DNA of 58,853 nt from Basidiobolus ranarum (lineage: Eukaryota > Basidiobolomycota > Basidiobolomycetes > Basidiobolales), in assembly GCA_040143965.1 (NCBI GenBank), contig JASJQH010006884.1, positions 1 through 58,853 of the forward strand. Reading direction: 5' to 3'. Positions 58,523-58,853 of the stretch are shown here, piece after piece (the first letter of the stretch is position 1; each line of letters opens with the position of its first letter). The notes under the pieces are model-generated. The model was not told where the DNA came from. It was given only the letters and a program-made list of their open reading frames with translations, and ran no database searches. Both the position numbers and the translations under genes were made by a program.

Positions 58523-58853
58523 ATGAAATTTTCCGCTCCTAAGTTACTATGCCTTCTTTCTGGAATTGCCGCCATTAATGCAGCTGCACTAAACCCAAGA
58601 TTACAAGCAAGAGGGAATGGAGCATACGACGTTAAGGATCTTTTTAACGGTGGTGCTGGAAATGGAGGAGATAATGATAATGGCGGTAATGGAGCTGGTG
58701 CCTACGACTCTGGCAACGGTGAAAACGGTCCTGGCAATGGCAACGGCGGTAATGGAGCAGGTGCCTATGACTCTGGCAATGGTGGAAACGGCGGTGGTAA
58801 TGGCGGTGCTGGCAATGGTGGAAACGGTGGTGGTAATGGCGGTGCTGGCAATG
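58523..58853 (+). CDS. Secreted glycine/asparagine-rich repeat protein, cut by window end
   Basis: Open to the right edge, 110 codons visible. MKFSAPKLLCLLSGIAAINA is a classic signal peptide, followed by a short segment with LQAR (possible dibasic-like processing site) and GAYDVKDLF, then repeats of G, N and D. Two copies of NGAGAYDSGNG and repeated GNGGNGGG/GGAGN units are seen at DNA and protein level. The composition fits cell-wall or extracellular structural proteins. Repeat number and C-terminus (for example a GPI signal) are unknown. Confidence 0.8.
   Translation, partial: MKFSAPKLLCLLSGIAAINAAALNPRLQARGNGAYDVKDLFNGGAGNGGDNDNGGNGAGAYDSGNGENGPGNGNGGNGAGAYDSGNGGNGGGNGGAGNGGNGGGNGGAGN

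Overview
This window is nuclear DNA of a fungus. It is compact and AT-rich, with genes on both strands, short introns (mostly 50-130 bp, GT..AG) and short intergenic gaps. The gene content (myosin-motor chitin synthase, PAN6, GLC3, PSD1, a CYP505-like P450-reductase fusion, arrestin-type adaptors with PPxY motifs) and the protein style point to an early-diverging fungus, most likely Mucoromycota. The phylum is an inference from family resemblance, not a computed placement. I saw no rRNA, tRNA, CRISPR, retroelement or intact DNA transposon.

Layout. 1-8 kb: housekeeping genes RPL27 (runs off the left edge), FAL1/eIF4A-III, mitochondrial PSD1, the seven-knuckle CCHC protein GIS2, OST2/DAD1, ATP15 and a small predicted mitochondrial membrane protein. 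8-13 kb: a decayed-looking short ORF, a small heat-shock protein with a mitochondrial-looking N-terminus, a zinc-finger protein with a ubiquitin-like tail, and a Pho85-type cyclin. 14-20 kb: a 1,911-residue chitin synthase with N-terminal myosin motor. 21-25 kb: an unrecognised two-span membrane protein convergent with 13-exon GSH1. 26-36 kb: metabolic genes ADE2, a bacterial-type phosphoribosyltransferase-like protein, an M17 aminopeptidase, PAN6 and GLC3. 37-46 kb: an arrestin, a small secreted protein, and PRP3 divergent from VPS4. 46-59 kb: more accessory in character, with long gaps, tandem repeats, a P450-reductase fusion, a second arrestin, a secreted M1 peptidase homologue and a glycine-rich secreted protein cut by the right edge.

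Most genes are ordinary single-copy functions that do not form one pathway. ADE2 and the phosphoribosyltransferase-like gene are neighbours with related chemistry. PRP3 and FAL1 both serve splicing or the exon junction, and VPS4 and the arrestins both serve endosomal sorting.

The most unusual items are: (1) an intact 882-codon M1 aminopeptidase homologue in which both zinc-site residues besides one His, the catalytic Glu, the GAMEN motif and the transition-state Tyr are all replaced, making it a predicted secreted pseudo-peptidase; (2) a P450-reductase fusion carrying an extra N-terminal doublecortin/ubiquitin-like domain; (3) an RPL27 intron that can only be removed with AT..AC ends; (4) a degenerate bacterial-type phosphoribosyltransferase; (5) a compound a-a-b-a-b tandem repeat and a cluster of three minisatellites.
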